Shown here: one piece after another, positions 36,325-43,878 of the stretch
Layout: each line of letters opens with the position of its first letter
Position numbering within the stretch: position 1 is the stretch's first letter
Assembly: GCA_016744415.1 (NCBI GenBank)
Contig: JADGEL010000005.1
Location: 124,001 to 188,000, forward strand
Length of the DNA stretch: 64,000 bases
Source of the DNA: Flavobacteriaceae bacterium
GTDB lineage: Bacteria > Bacteroidota > Bacteroidia > Flavobacteriales > Flavobacteriaceae
Direction of reading: 5' to 3'
Notes under the pieces: generated by a model
Told to the model about the DNA's origin: nothing
Seen by the model: only the letters and a program-made list of their open reading frames with translations
Databases searched by the model: none
Position numbers and translations under genes: made by a program

Positions 36325-36942
36325 ATGAAAGAATATTGGAATTCTAGATATCAACAAAAAGTCTTTGCATATGGCATCACACCAAATTTATTTTTAAAAG
36401 AAACATTAGATACTTTAAAATTATCAGGTAACATATTATTCCCAGCTGAGGGTGAAGGTAAAAATGCTGTTTATGCTGCTAAAAAAGGAATGAAAGTTTC
36501 AGCTTTTGACATCAGTGACGTAGGTAAAAAGAAAGCGTTGGAATTAGCGCAATCAGAAAATGTAGTGATTGATTACCAAGTTGGCAAGCTGGATAATATT
36601 AATTATAAAGAAAATAGTTTTGATGTTGTAGCTTTGGTTTATGCACATTTTCCTCTCAATCAAAGAAAAGAATTACATCAAAAATTAGGAGCTTTGGTAA
36701 AACCAAAGGGTTATTTAATTTTGACTGGGTTTAGCAAAAATAATTTTGCGCTTCGCCAAAAAAATCCAGCTATTGGTGGTCCACCAAATATTGATATGCT
36801 ATTTACAACTAAAATGATTAAAGGTGATTTTAATGATTTTGATATTATTGAATTAAAAGAAATTGAAACCGAATTACAAGAGGGTGAGTTTCACAATGGT
36901 TTGGGAAGTGTAATTAGATTTGTGGGCAGAAAAAAATCTTGA
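36325..36942 (+). CDS. Class I SAM-dependent methyltransferase (TehB-like)
   Basis: 205 residues beginning MKEYWNSRYQQKVFAYGITP, typical of small tellurite-resistance/TehB-type methyltransferases. Motif I is modified as LFPAEGEGKNAVYAAKKG (about 38-55); motif II AFDISDVG; motif IV/post-IV SFDVVALVYAHFPLN. Substrate unknown: relatives methylate tellurite, thiols or small metabolites. It is the first conserved gene right of the orphan island. Confidence 0.82.
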   Translation: MKEYWNSRYQQKVFAYGITPNLFLKETLDTLKLSGNILFPAEGEGKNAVYAAKKGMKVSAFDISDVGKKKALELAQSENVVIDYQVGKLDNINYKENSFDVVALVYAHFPLNQRKELHQKLGALVKPKGYLILTGFSKNNFALRQKNPAIGGPPNIDMLFTTKMIKGDFNDFDIIELKEIETELQEGEFHNGLGSVIRFVGRKKS

Positions 36943-36954
36943 TAAAACAAATCA

Positions 36955-38310
36955 TTAATTTTTTAAATCAGCCACTTCATCAAAATCTAAACCTCCATAA
37001 TTACCAGAGCTCATCAACAACAAAGCAGTATCTTTTAAATCTTGTGAAAACAAAAATTCTTTAAACTCTTTTGGGTTAGTATAAACAATCAAATCATCAC
37101 GCTTAAAAGCATCCTTAATTTGTTGTGCCGAAACCATTTCTAACTTTTTAATTTCAACAGCATGCGGCGAATAAAATACAACCGCAACATCTGCAGCATC
37201 TAATGCCCCAATATATTCATGCAAAAATTCAGTATTTAAGCTACTATAAGTATGTAGTTCTAAACAAGCCAATACGGTTCTTTCTTTGTACTGATCTTTT
37301 ACGGCAGCGGTTGTTGCTTTTACTTTTGATGGCGAATGTGCAAAATCTTTAAACACAACTGTATTTTCATTTTGAGCAATTTTTTCTAGGCGTTTACTTG
37401 CACCTTTAAAAGATGCAATGGCTTCATAAAAATCTTCTTCATCTACACCCACATGCTGACATATCCATTTGGCACCCGCCATATTTTGAAGGTTATGTGC
37501 TCCAAAAAATTCAAGCGGCAATTTTCCATCAGAAGTGTCTAAAAAAGTAGTTCCGTTTTCAATAGTATAATTTGGAGTTTGGTATGCATACTTTTTAATA
37601 GGTGCTGTACTTTCTTCAATAATATTATTTACAATAATATCTTCTTCATTGTACACCATTATCCCACCATTAGTCATCGAATCTACAAACAATTTAAATT
37701 GCTCAACATAGTTTTCGAAGGTCGGAAACACATTGATATGATCCCAAGCAATACCACTTATCAACGCTATATTTGGTTTGTATAAATGAAATTTTGGTCT
37801 TCTATCAATAGGTGATGACAAATATTCATCGCCTTCTAAAATCATAAATTCATTTTCTTTAGTTAGGTGCACCATCGTATCAAAACCTTCTAATTGCGCT
37901 CCCACCATATAATCAACTTCAATATCATGATAATGCAATACATGTAAAATCATAGAGGTTATAGTTGTTTTTCCGTGCGAACCCCCAATCACAACGCGGG
38001 TCTTAAATTTAGATTGTTCGAATAAAAATTCTGGATAGGAATGAATTTTAATTCCTAATTCTTGAGCTTTCAACAACTCAGGATTATCAGCTTTGGCATG
38101 CATTCCTAAAATAACAGCATCTAAGTTTGTAGAAATTTTATCAGCAAACCAACCCATTTCCTTTGGTAACAATCCATAGTCATTTAATCTAGATTTTGAA
38201 GGCTCAAAAATAGCATCGTCACTTCCTGTAATAATATCTCCTTTTTTGTGCAATGCAATAGCAAGATTATGCATTGCACTACCACCAATTGCTATAAAAT
38301 GTATATTCAT
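36955..38310 (-). CDS. mpl: UDP-N-acetylmuramate:L-alanyl-gamma-D-glutamyl-meso-diaminopimelate ligase
   Basis: Murein tripeptide recycling ligase, cytoplasmic, of the Mur ligase family. 451 residues: N-terminal Rossmann domain (MNIHFIAIGGSAMHNLAIAL), central ATPase with P-loop GGSHGKTT (109-116) and LEGDEYLSSPIDRRPKF, then a C-terminal domain with DFAHSPSKVKAT and SSGNYGG. The AMHNLA N-terminus and HSPSKV motif separate Mpl from MurC. Confidence 0.92.
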   Translation of the reverse strand: MNIHFIAIGGSAMHNLAIALHKKGDIITGSDDAIFEPSKSRLNDYGLLPKEMGWFADKISTNLDAVILGMHAKADNPELLKAQELGIKIHSYPEFLFEQSKFKTRVVIGGSHGKTTITSMILHVLHYHDIEVDYMVGAQLEGFDTMVHLTKENEFMILEGDEYLSSPIDRRPKFHLYKPNIALISGIAWDHINVFPTFENYVEQFKLFVDSMTNGGIMVYNEEDIIVNNIIEESTAPIKKYAYQTPNYTIENGTTFLDTSDGKLPLEFFGAHNLQNMAGAKWICQHVGVDEEDFYEAIASFKGASKRLEKIAQNENTVVFKDFAHSPSKVKATTAAVKDQYKERTVLACLELHTYSSLNTEFLHEYIGALDAADVAVVFYSPHAVEIKKLEMVSAQQIKDAFKRDDLIVYTNPKEFKEFLFSQDLKDTALLLMSSGNYGGLDFDEVADLKN

Positions 38311-38331
38311 TTAACTGTTATTTAATTATCT

Positions 38332-38339
38332 CAAAAGTA
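38332..38339 (-). promoter_or_regulatory. -7 box of mpl
   Basis: The minus strand reads TACTTTTG, a perfect TAnnTTTG, 21 nt before the mpl ATG. No clear -33 element. Confidence 0.45.
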
Positions 38340-38387
38340 AGTAATCTATTTAAAAAAAGAATTTATCTTTATTGAAAATAATCAATC

Positions 38388-39311
38388 TTGAATAAGATTA
38401 AGTTCAGCTTTCTTTTTAGTTTTTTTTCTTTTGTGATTTTTGCGCAACAAGATCCGCAGTACACTCAATATATGTACAATATGAGTGTGATTAATCCTGC
38501 TTACACTACAAGTGATATTGGCACAATGAATGTAGGATTGTTGCATAGAAATCAATGGGTTGGTGTGGTTGGATCACCAAAAACGAGTAACTTATTTTTA
38601 CATACTCCTATCAATAATAACATTGAAGTAGGTTTTTCTTTTACAAATGATAATGTTGGCGATGTAATAAAAGAGAATAATTTTTACGGTGATTTTGCTT
38701 ACAAATTAAACTTTGAAAATAACAAGACTTTATCCTTCGGAATAAAAACGGGTGTTACGTTGTTTGATGTAGACTTTACAGGATTTGAATTGGAAGACCC
38801 TAGCGATTTTGGGTTTGCTTTTCAAAATATACATAAGTCATTTTTTAATATCGGAGCGGGAATTTATTACAATACAAACAACTATTATGTAGGTCTTTCA
38901 ATTCCTAATTTACTCAAATCAAAACATCTTGATGAATCTAACGGACAGTATCAAGGTGTTGAGGAATCTCATTGGTTTTTAACTGGAGGCTATGTTTTTG
39001 AGCTCAACAAACAATTCAAATTAAAACCTGCATTTATGGCAAAAGCAGTAAACGGAGCACCTATTTCATTAGACATTACAGCAAATGTATTGTATCTAGA
39101 AAAAGTGGAGTTAGGCGTTGCATACCGTATTAACGATGCAGTAAGTGGATTGATTAACTTTAGAGTTACACGAAATTTTAGGATTGGATATGCCTATGAT
39201 TACACTACTTCTAACTTGGGAAATTACAGTTCAGGGTCGCACGAAATTCTTTTGTTATTTGATTTTAATATTTCAAACACGAGTAGATTAAAATCGCCTA
39301 GGTATTTTTAA
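38388..39311 (+). CDS. PorP/SprF family type IX secretion-associated outer membrane protein
   Basis: 307 residues from a TTG start (MNKIKFSFLFSFFSFVIFA, cleaved before QQDPQYTQYMYN). The DPQYTQYMYNMSVINPAYT block right after the signal peptide is the PorP/SprF hallmark, followed by LLHRNQWVGVVGSPKT and an outer-membrane barrel. Members work with the T9SS in gliding or in secretion of type B-CTD cargo. This copy is stand-alone, without an adjacent adhesin gene, so its cargo is not evident. Confidence 0.9.
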   Translation: MNKIKFSFLFSFFSFVIFAQQDPQYTQYMYNMSVINPAYTTSDIGTMNVGLLHRNQWVGVVGSPKTSNLFLHTPINNNIEVGFSFTNDNVGDVIKENNFYGDFAYKLNFENNKTLSFGIKTGVTLFDVDFTGFELEDPSDFGFAFQNIHKSFFNIGAGIYYNTNNYYVGLSIPNLLKSKHLDESNGQYQGVEESHWFLTGGYVFELNKQFKLKPAFMAKAVNGAPISLDITANVLYLEKVELGVAYRINDAVSGLINFRVTRNFRIGYAYDYTTSNLGNYSSGSHEILLLFDFNISNTSRLKSPRYF

Positions 39312-39353
39312 AATCACTCGAGACCTACAATAATTAATCAACTATATATTTTG

Positions 39354-39361
39354 TATTTTTG
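39354..39361 (+). promoter_or_regulatory. -7 box of kdsA
   Basis: TATTTTTG matches TAnnTTTG and ends 15 nt before the kdsA ATG at 39377. No convincing -33 element. Confidence 0.4.
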
Positions 39362-39376
39362 CTAAAAATTTAACAA

Positions 39377-40198
39377 ATGGATTTAAACTTAATTCCGAAC
39401 ATAAAACACACCGATGCCAACAACTTTTTTTTATTAGCAGGTCCTTGCGCAATTGAAGGTGAAGATATGGCAATGCGAATTGCAGAAAAGGTAATTTCGA
39501 TTACTGATACTTTGAAAATTCCGTATGTATTTAAGGGGAGTTTTAAAAAAGCCAATAGAAGTCGGATTGATAGTTTTACAGGAATAGGAGATGAAAAAGC
39601 TTTAAAGATATTACGCAAAGTTTCAGAAACTTTTAATGTACCAACTGTTACTGATATTCATGATGTATTAGATGCCGAAAAAGCTGCTGAGTATGTTGAT
39701 GTATTGCAAATACCGGCTTTCTTAGTTCGCCAAACTGATTTAGTTGTTGCTGCTGCAAAAACGGGGAAAGTGGTTAATTTAAAGAAAGGGCAATTTATGA
39801 GTCCATCGGCAATGCAACATGCGGTGCAAAAAGTAAAAGATAGCGGCAGTGAAAAAGCATGGATTACAGATAGAGGAACCATGTTTGGATATCAAGATAT
39901 GATTGTTGACTTTAGAGGGATTCCAGAAATGCGTGCTTATGCACCTGTGGTTTTAGATGTTACCCATTCATTACAACAGCCAAATCAAAGTAGTGGTGTT
40001 ACTGGAGGGCGACCTAATATGATTGAAACAATCGCTCGTGCAGGGGTAGTTAATAATGTTGATGGCTTGTTTATAGAAACTCATTTTGATCCTGCCAATG
40101 CAAAGAGTGATGGAGCTAATATGTTAGATATAGCACATTTAGAAAACTTGCTAACTAATTTGGTAGCTATTCGTAAAACGGTTAATAATCTTGGTTAA
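39377..40198 (+). CDS. kdsA: 3-deoxy-8-phosphooctulonate (KDO-8-P) synthase
   Basis: Condenses arabinose-5-phosphate with phosphoenolpyruvate to KDO-8-phosphate for lipopolysaccharide inner core. 273 residues. Typical motifs: LLAGPCAIEGEDMAMRIAE, VFKGSFKKANRSRIDSF, VTDIHDV, DVLQIPAFLVRQTDLV, DRGTMFGY, DVTHSLQQPN and ETHFDPANAKSDGANM. The TIM-barrel length is normal. It overlaps the convergent DUF1801 gene by 4 nt. Confidence 0.95.
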   Translation: MDLNLIPNIKHTDANNFFLLAGPCAIEGEDMAMRIAEKVISITDTLKIPYVFKGSFKKANRSRIDSFTGIGDEKALKILRKVSETFNVPTVTDIHDVLDAEKAAEYVDVLQIPAFLVRQTDLVVAAAKTGKVVNLKKGQFMSPSAMQHAVQKVKDSGSEKAWITDRGTMFGYQDMIVDFRGIPEMRAYAPVVLDVTHSLQQPNQSSGVTGGRPNMIETIARAGVVNNVDGLFIETHFDPANAKSDGANMLDIAHLENLLTNLVAIRKTVNNLG

Positions 40199-40572
40199 TT
40201 TTTCCAAGTACTTTTACTTTTTAAAGAAAGTTTTGCAGCTGCTTTTAAAAGTTCTATAAATTGCACTTCATCAAAATCTTCTAAGGTTTTAACTTGAATG
40301 GAACGTACATTTTTTCTGTTTTTATAATCTTGTAATTCAGGGAAATTTTCTTGTAATTTAATTCCTTGTACAAAAGCAACATCTAAAAAATTTGTCCCTT
40401 TCAACACGTTTAAATACATCATTGGCCTCTTTTGGAAATGATAAAAAGGAATACCATAATTATACTTTTCTTCAATGATTGGTAAAGTTCTTTTAACTAC
40501 ACTTCTTATATAAAGCATCAAAGACTGGAAAGGCTCTTTTTGATTGAGTATATGTAGTTCTGCTGGATTCAT
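40195..40572 (-). CDS. DUF1801 domain protein
   Basis: 125 residues, short single-domain protein. The pattern of an N-terminal helix (FQSLMLYIRSVVKRTLPIIE), IPFYHFQKRPMMYLNV and a C-terminal AAKLSLKSK tail fits the DUF1801 (YdhG-like) alpha/beta fold, some members of which bind iron or other small ligands. Function is not known. Its ATG lies 4 nt after a TAAATTTG box, implying a near-leaderless message. Confidence 0.8.
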   Translation of the reverse strand: MNPAELHILNQKEPFQSLMLYIRSVVKRTLPIIEEKYNYGIPFYHFQKRPMMYLNVLKGTNFLDVAFVQGIKLQENFPELQDYKNRKNVRSIQVKTLEDFDEVQFIELLKAAAKLSLKSKSTWKN

Positions 40573-40576
40573 AAAA

Positions 40577-40584
40577 CAAATTTA
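40577..40584 (-). promoter_or_regulatory. -7 box of the DUF1801 gene
   Basis: The minus strand reads TAAATTTG and ends 4 nt before the ATG at 40572. It sits 7 bp from the -33 box of the divergent 40643 operon, so the two promoters are packed side by side. Confidence 0.5.
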
Positions 40585-40591
40585 TATTTTA

Positions 40592-40622
40592 TTTGTTTAA
40601 GTTAATAATTATTTTAACTTTG
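40592..40622 (+). promoter_or_regulatory. Promoter of the membrane protein/wHTH operon
   Basis: TTTG (40592-40595), 19-nt spacer, TAACTTTG (40615-40622): a perfect match to the Bacteroidetes consensus. The predicted start site falls at or next to the palindromic operator at 40629-40638. Confidence 0.8.
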
Positions 40623-40628
40623 CATTTC

Positions 40629-40638
40629 AAAGTACTTT
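40629..40638. promoter_or_regulatory. Palindromic operator copy 1 (AAAGTACTTT)
   Basis: A perfect 10-bp palindrome located 6 nt after the -7 box and 4 nt before the ATG at 40643. Together with the upstream CTTTG it forms CTTTGCATTTCAAAG overlapping AAAGTACTTT. The same arrangement is repeated before creD. Its position over the predicted start site fits repression by the winged-helix protein encoded in the same cluster. Confidence 0.65.
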
Positions 40639-40642
40639 TGTT

Positions 40643-41254
40643 ATGAGTGAGAAAAATTATTTAAAAGACATCTCTGAAATTAAAAATATGATGAATCGTT
40701 CATCACGTTTTATTTCTTTGAGTGGTTTATCTGGGATACTAGCTGGAATTTATGCTATCATTGGGGCGGTTATCACCCAACTATATTTAATGCCAAAACA
40801 TAGGGAATATTTAATCTTTGATAGTTACCATTTCAAAATTGTAATTGCTTTATTATTTTCAATTGCATCACTTAGCGTACTATCTGCCATACTTCTTACT
40901 TTAAAAAAAGCAAAAACAAATAATGAGCAAATTTGGGATACTACTACTAAAAGACTACTAGTTAATTTTCTTATACCACTATTGACTGGAGGGATATATA
41001 TTGCAATAAAACTAAATAGTCAACATTATGGACTTACTGCTTCTTTGATGCTGATTTTTTATGGATTAGCATTAGTTAATGCTTCCAAATACACCTTAGG
41101 GAATATTAAGTATTTAGGTTATGTTGAGATTATTCTTGGATTATTTTGCGCTGCACTACCAGGTTATGGCCTTTGGTTTTGGATGTTTGGATTTGGTGTG
41201 ATGCACGTTCTTTATGGTATTCTAATGTATACTCAAGAAAATAAAAAACCATAG
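40643..41254 (+). CDS. Membrane protein of a wHTH/CreD cluster
   Basis: 203 residues with about six hydrophobic helices (31-51, 66-88, 101-122, 128-147, 152-170, 172-190). N-terminus MSEKNYLKDISEIKNMMNRSSRFISLSG is cut short here to MSEKNYLKDISEIKNMMNRS and is charged and cytoplasmic. No named function. Its stop overlaps the start of the winged-helix gene (TAGTG), so the two are translationally coupled and probably functionally linked. Confidence 0.8.
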   Translation: MSEKNYLKDISEIKNMMNRSSRFISLSGLSGILAGIYAIIGAVITQLYLMPKHREYLIFDSYHFKIVIALLFSIASLSVLSAILLTLKKAKTNNEQIWDTTTKRLLVNFLIPLLTGGIYIAIKLNSQHYGLTASLMLIFYGLALVNASKYTLGNIKYLGYVEIILGLFCAALPGYGLWFWMFGFGVMHVLYGILMYTQENKKP

Positions 41255-41547
41255 TGGGAATAATTGACAATATAAATAAAGTATTTGATCATAGAGTTAG
41301 GCTAGGGATTATGTCGGCTTTAGTGGTAAATGAATCTATTGATTTTAGCACTCTAAAAGAGCTACTTGGAGTTACTGATGGCAATTTAGCGAGTCATTTA
41401 AAATCATTAGAAAAGGCAGCTTATATTACTATTGAAAAACAATTTATTGGCCGAAAACCAAATACAAAATACAGTATTACCAAGTTGGGTAAATTAGAAT
41501 TTACAAAACATATCAATGCTCTCGAAAAATTAATTAATAAACAATAA
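41254..41547 (+). CDS. Winged helix-turn-helix transcriptional regulator
   Basis: 97 residues with a GTG start overlapping the previous stop by 1 nt. A single winged-helix domain: HRVRLGIMSALVVNESIDFS (helix 1), LKELLGVTDGNLASHLKSL (recognition helix), IGRKPNTKYSITKLGK (wing). This is the ArsR/MarR-like HTH_34 type with no ligand domain. The neighbouring membrane protein may supply the signal. Likely binds the AAAGTACTTT sites found upstream of its own operon and of creD. Confidence 0.9.
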   Translation: MGIIDNINKVFDHRVRLGIMSALVVNESIDFSTLKELLGVTDGNLASHLKSLEKAAYITIEKQFIGRKPNTKYSITKLGKLEFTKHINALEKLINKQ

Positions 41548-41577
41548 CTATTTTTTTAATCATTTGCTTTGTAATTC

Positions 41578-41587
41578 AAAGTACTTT
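41578..41587. promoter_or_regulatory. Palindromic operator copy 2 (AAAGTACTTT)
   Basis: Identical to the copy at 40629-40638, 14 bp before the creD ATG. It again has CTTTG-N5-CAAAG overlapping its left end (41568-41582), with the TTTG-to-palindrome spacing of exactly 6 nt preserved. The -7-like box TTGCTTTG has one mismatch to consensus. Confidence 0.65.
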
Positions 41588-41600
41588 TAAACACTTCACC

Positions 41601-42956
41601 ATGTCAAATAAAAAACAAGAAACAACTGAAATCAAAAGTAAAAAAAATTCAGCAACAATTAAAATGTTAATGGTTGGGGCATTAATCGCAGTATTAATGA
41701 TACCACTTACCTATATAAAATTCTTAATAATTGAAAGGGCTGAAAGACAAACTTCTGTGGTAAATGAAATTAATGAAAAATGGGGGAAAGAGGTGTTACT
41801 CTATGGACCAATATTAAAAGTGCCTTATAAAACTTACACTGAAACAATTCATAACAAAGGAAAGAAAAACGAATCTACTGAAACAGAAGAAAAAATTAAC
41901 TACGCATTTTTCTTTCCAGAATCCTTAAACACAAAAGCAACTGTTAATCCAGAAAAGAAACACCGTGGAATTTATGAAACGGCAGTATATAAAACTAAAA
42001 TGGAGATTGACGGGAATTTTAGTAAACCCGATTTCAAATCAATTGGTGTAAAGGAAGAGAATGTAATATGGGATAAGGCAAAAATTATTATCAAAACCTC
42101 CAACTTAAAAGGAATAAACAATCAAATTAAAATTACACTTAATAAGAATACATATTTCTTTAAACCAAAATATGAAAATCAGAATCAATTTAATGATGAT
42201 ATAAGGTTACATAGGCTTGAAAGTGTAACACTAAATAAAACAGACATTGCAAATGAGCTTTCTACATTCAAAATTGATATAGATATAAATGGTAGTGAAA
42301 GTTTAAAAATAGTCCCTATTGGTAAAGAAACTAATATGAATGTAATATCAAATTGGGATAACAAAAGTTTTATAGGTAATTATTTACCTTTTGAAAAAGG
42401 TGAAAGCTTAACTGGGTTTGATGCAAAGTGGAAAGTATTACAAATCAACAGACCCTTTTCTCAACAATACTTCTATAAAATACCAAATTTAAATGAGTTT
42501 GCTTTTGGTGTAAGCTTCATGATACCTGTCGATCAATATTTACAAAGTGAACGAGCTACAAAATACGGTTATCTCGTAATTTGCCTTACATTTTTAATTT
42601 TCTTTTTAATTCAAAGTTTAAGCAAAATCAACATACACCCATTTCAATATATGATGATTGGTTTAGCTTTAACCATGTTTTATACCCTACTAATTTCTAT
42701 TACTGAACATAGTAATTTTTTTAAGGCATATATAATTGCTAGTATATCTGTTATTGCACTCATTACTTTATACTCTAAGTCTATATTGAAATCTTTCAAA
42801 TTTCCTTTTTTCATTTTCTTATCACTAGGCTCCCTATATACTTTCATATATGTCATAATTCAGTTAGAAAGCTATGCTCTTTTGGTTGGAAGCATTGGTT
42901 TATTCACAATTCTAGGAATTGTTATGTATGCATCTAGGAAAATTAAGTGGAACTAA
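41601..42956 (+). CDS. creD: CreD-like inner membrane protein
   Basis: 451 residues. An N-terminal transmembrane helix (about 21-44, MLMVGALIAVLMIPLTYIKF) is followed by a large periplasmic beta domain (60-325) and a C-terminal bundle of about six helices (327-447). The RQTSVVNEINEKWGKEVLLYGPIL start of the periplasmic domain is diagnostic for CreD. In enterobacteria it is induced by CreBC and affects envelope integrity and beta-lactam response. Here it appears to be under a different, local winged-helix regulator. Confidence 0.9.
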   Translation: MSNKKQETTEIKSKKNSATIKMLMVGALIAVLMIPLTYIKFLIIERAERQTSVVNEINEKWGKEVLLYGPILKVPYKTYTETIHNKGKKNESTETEEKINYAFFFPESLNTKATVNPEKKHRGIYETAVYKTKMEIDGNFSKPDFKSIGVKEENVIWDKAKIIIKTSNLKGINNQIKITLNKNTYFFKPKYENQNQFNDDIRLHRLESVTLNKTDIANELSTFKIDIDINGSESLKIVPIGKETNMNVISNWDNKSFIGNYLPFEKGESLTGFDAKWKVLQINRPFSQQYFYKIPNLNEFAFGVSFMIPVDQYLQSERATKYGYLVICLTFLIFFLIQSLSKINIHPFQYMMIGLALTMFYTLLISITEHSNFFKAYIIASISVIALITLYSKSILKSFKFPFFIFLSLGSLYTFIYVIIQLESYALLVGSIGLFTILGIVMYASRKIKWN

Positions 42957-42970
42957 ATATTAACTAAAAA

Positions 42971-42998
42971 AAACTGGATGATATATATCATCCAGTTT
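42971..42998. terminator. Perfect 28-bp palindrome, probable terminator
   Basis: Arms AAACTGGATGATAT and ATATCATCCAGTTT pair without mismatch. A run of eight T follows on the minus strand; on the plus strand the tail is TTTAATTAAATT. It lies 14 nt after the creD stop, so it can end creD transcripts and block antisense transcripts coming from the right. Confidence 0.7.
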
Positions 42999-43007
42999 AA
43001 TTAAATT

Positions 43008-43309
43008 ATGGAAAACAAACTTTCAATATTAGGTAGAATCATTTTTAGTTTGAGTTTTATTATTGGCACAATTCTCTTTGTCATATTCCTTAATAATGAA
43101 GAATTTGACAATCGATTCAAATTGGATTAATATTTGTTCTTTCAGCCCTTATAATCAACTCAGCATTGCTTATAGCAATTCTCATTTTTGCAATTAAAAA
43201 TCATGAGTATAGAAAACGTCTTTTTATAACAGCCGGAATTATGCTAATTAATATACCAATCGTAGTAATTTATTTATATGTTTTATTTACAATCTTCCTT
43301 GGGTTTTAA
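43008..43309 (+). pseudogene. Small membrane protein gene with a frameshift
   Basis: The ATG at 43008 opens a 40-codon frame (MENKLSILGRIIFSLSFIIG) ending TAA at 43128-43130. The shifted frame continues from about 43112 (SIQIGLIFVLSALIINSALL) to a TAA at 43307-43309. Joined, they give a roughly 100-residue protein with three hydrophobic helices, a plausible whole. A one-base indel near 43110-43122 explains this; a sequencing error or programmed shift are alternatives, although no slippery heptamer is seen. Confidence 0.7.
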
Positions 43310-43673
43310 ACTCAACAAATTCCACCTCACAACATTTATTTTTCTATTATTAACTGAGGTGATGATTTTTAATTACCACAACAATGAATTTATTCGTTTT
43401 GTTTTAGGGGATTTTTTAGTTGTAATATTACTATATAGTTTTATAAAATCCTTTATAAAAACCAATCCAAAATATATTGCAATTTTAGTTTTAATAGTTG
43501 CCTATGGAATTGAGTTTTTACAACTAATAAATATTTTGAAAATATTAAATATCAAATCAAATACACTGACAAGAATGGTATTGGGATCAAATTTTAGCAT
43601 TGAAGATATGATCGCTTATACTTTAGGGGTAGCAGTAATTTATAGCATTGATAGACTTACAAACTTTTCTTAA
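43278..43673 (+). CDS. DUF2809 family membrane protein
   Basis: 131 residues with four hydrophobic helices. FIRFVLGDFLVVILLYSFIK and VAYGIEFLQLINIL are typical of DUF2809 (VanZ-like small membrane proteins), as is LGSNFSIEDMIAYTLGV. The ATG at 43278 lies in the end of the frameshifted gene (32-nt overlap); a TTG at 43299 would give an N-terminus closer to the family. Function unknown. The end overlaps the convergent DUF3820 gene by 17 nt. Confidence 0.8.
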   Translation: MFYLQSSLGFKLNKFHLTTFIFLLLTEVMIFNYHNNEFIRFVLGDFLVVILLYSFIKSFIKTNPKYIAILVLIVAYGIEFLQLINILKILNIKSNTLTRMVLGSNFSIEDMIAYTLGVAVIYSIDRLTNFS

Positions 43674-43878
43674 TCTTATGAATCAAATACTCCAAACCAT
43701 TTAGTTTTAATTCATATACCAAACCCAATTGTTTCCCAAGTTTACCAGGAGGAAACCCTTTGGCGTGATACCAAACTATATAATGCTCTGGCAAGTCAAT
43801 TAAGTCTTTCCCTTTGTATTTACCAAAGGGCATTTTAGCTTTTGCTAAATCAAGTAAGAATTGTTTGTCTTGTAACAT
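43657..43878 (-). CDS. DUF3820 family protein
   Basis: 73 residues, cytoplasmic. The MPFGKYKGKDLIDLPEHYIV block is the family signature, followed by WYHAKGFPPGKLGKQLGLVY. Resembles the small domain seen in exonuclease-associated DUF3820 proteins; function not established. The start codon overlaps the stop of the oxidoreductase gene by 1 nt (TAATG), so translation is coupled. Confidence 0.88.
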   Translation of the reverse strand: MLQDKQFLLDLAKAKMPFGKYKGKDLIDLPEHYIVWYHAKGFPPGKLGKQLGLVYELKLNGLEYLIHKIKKSL

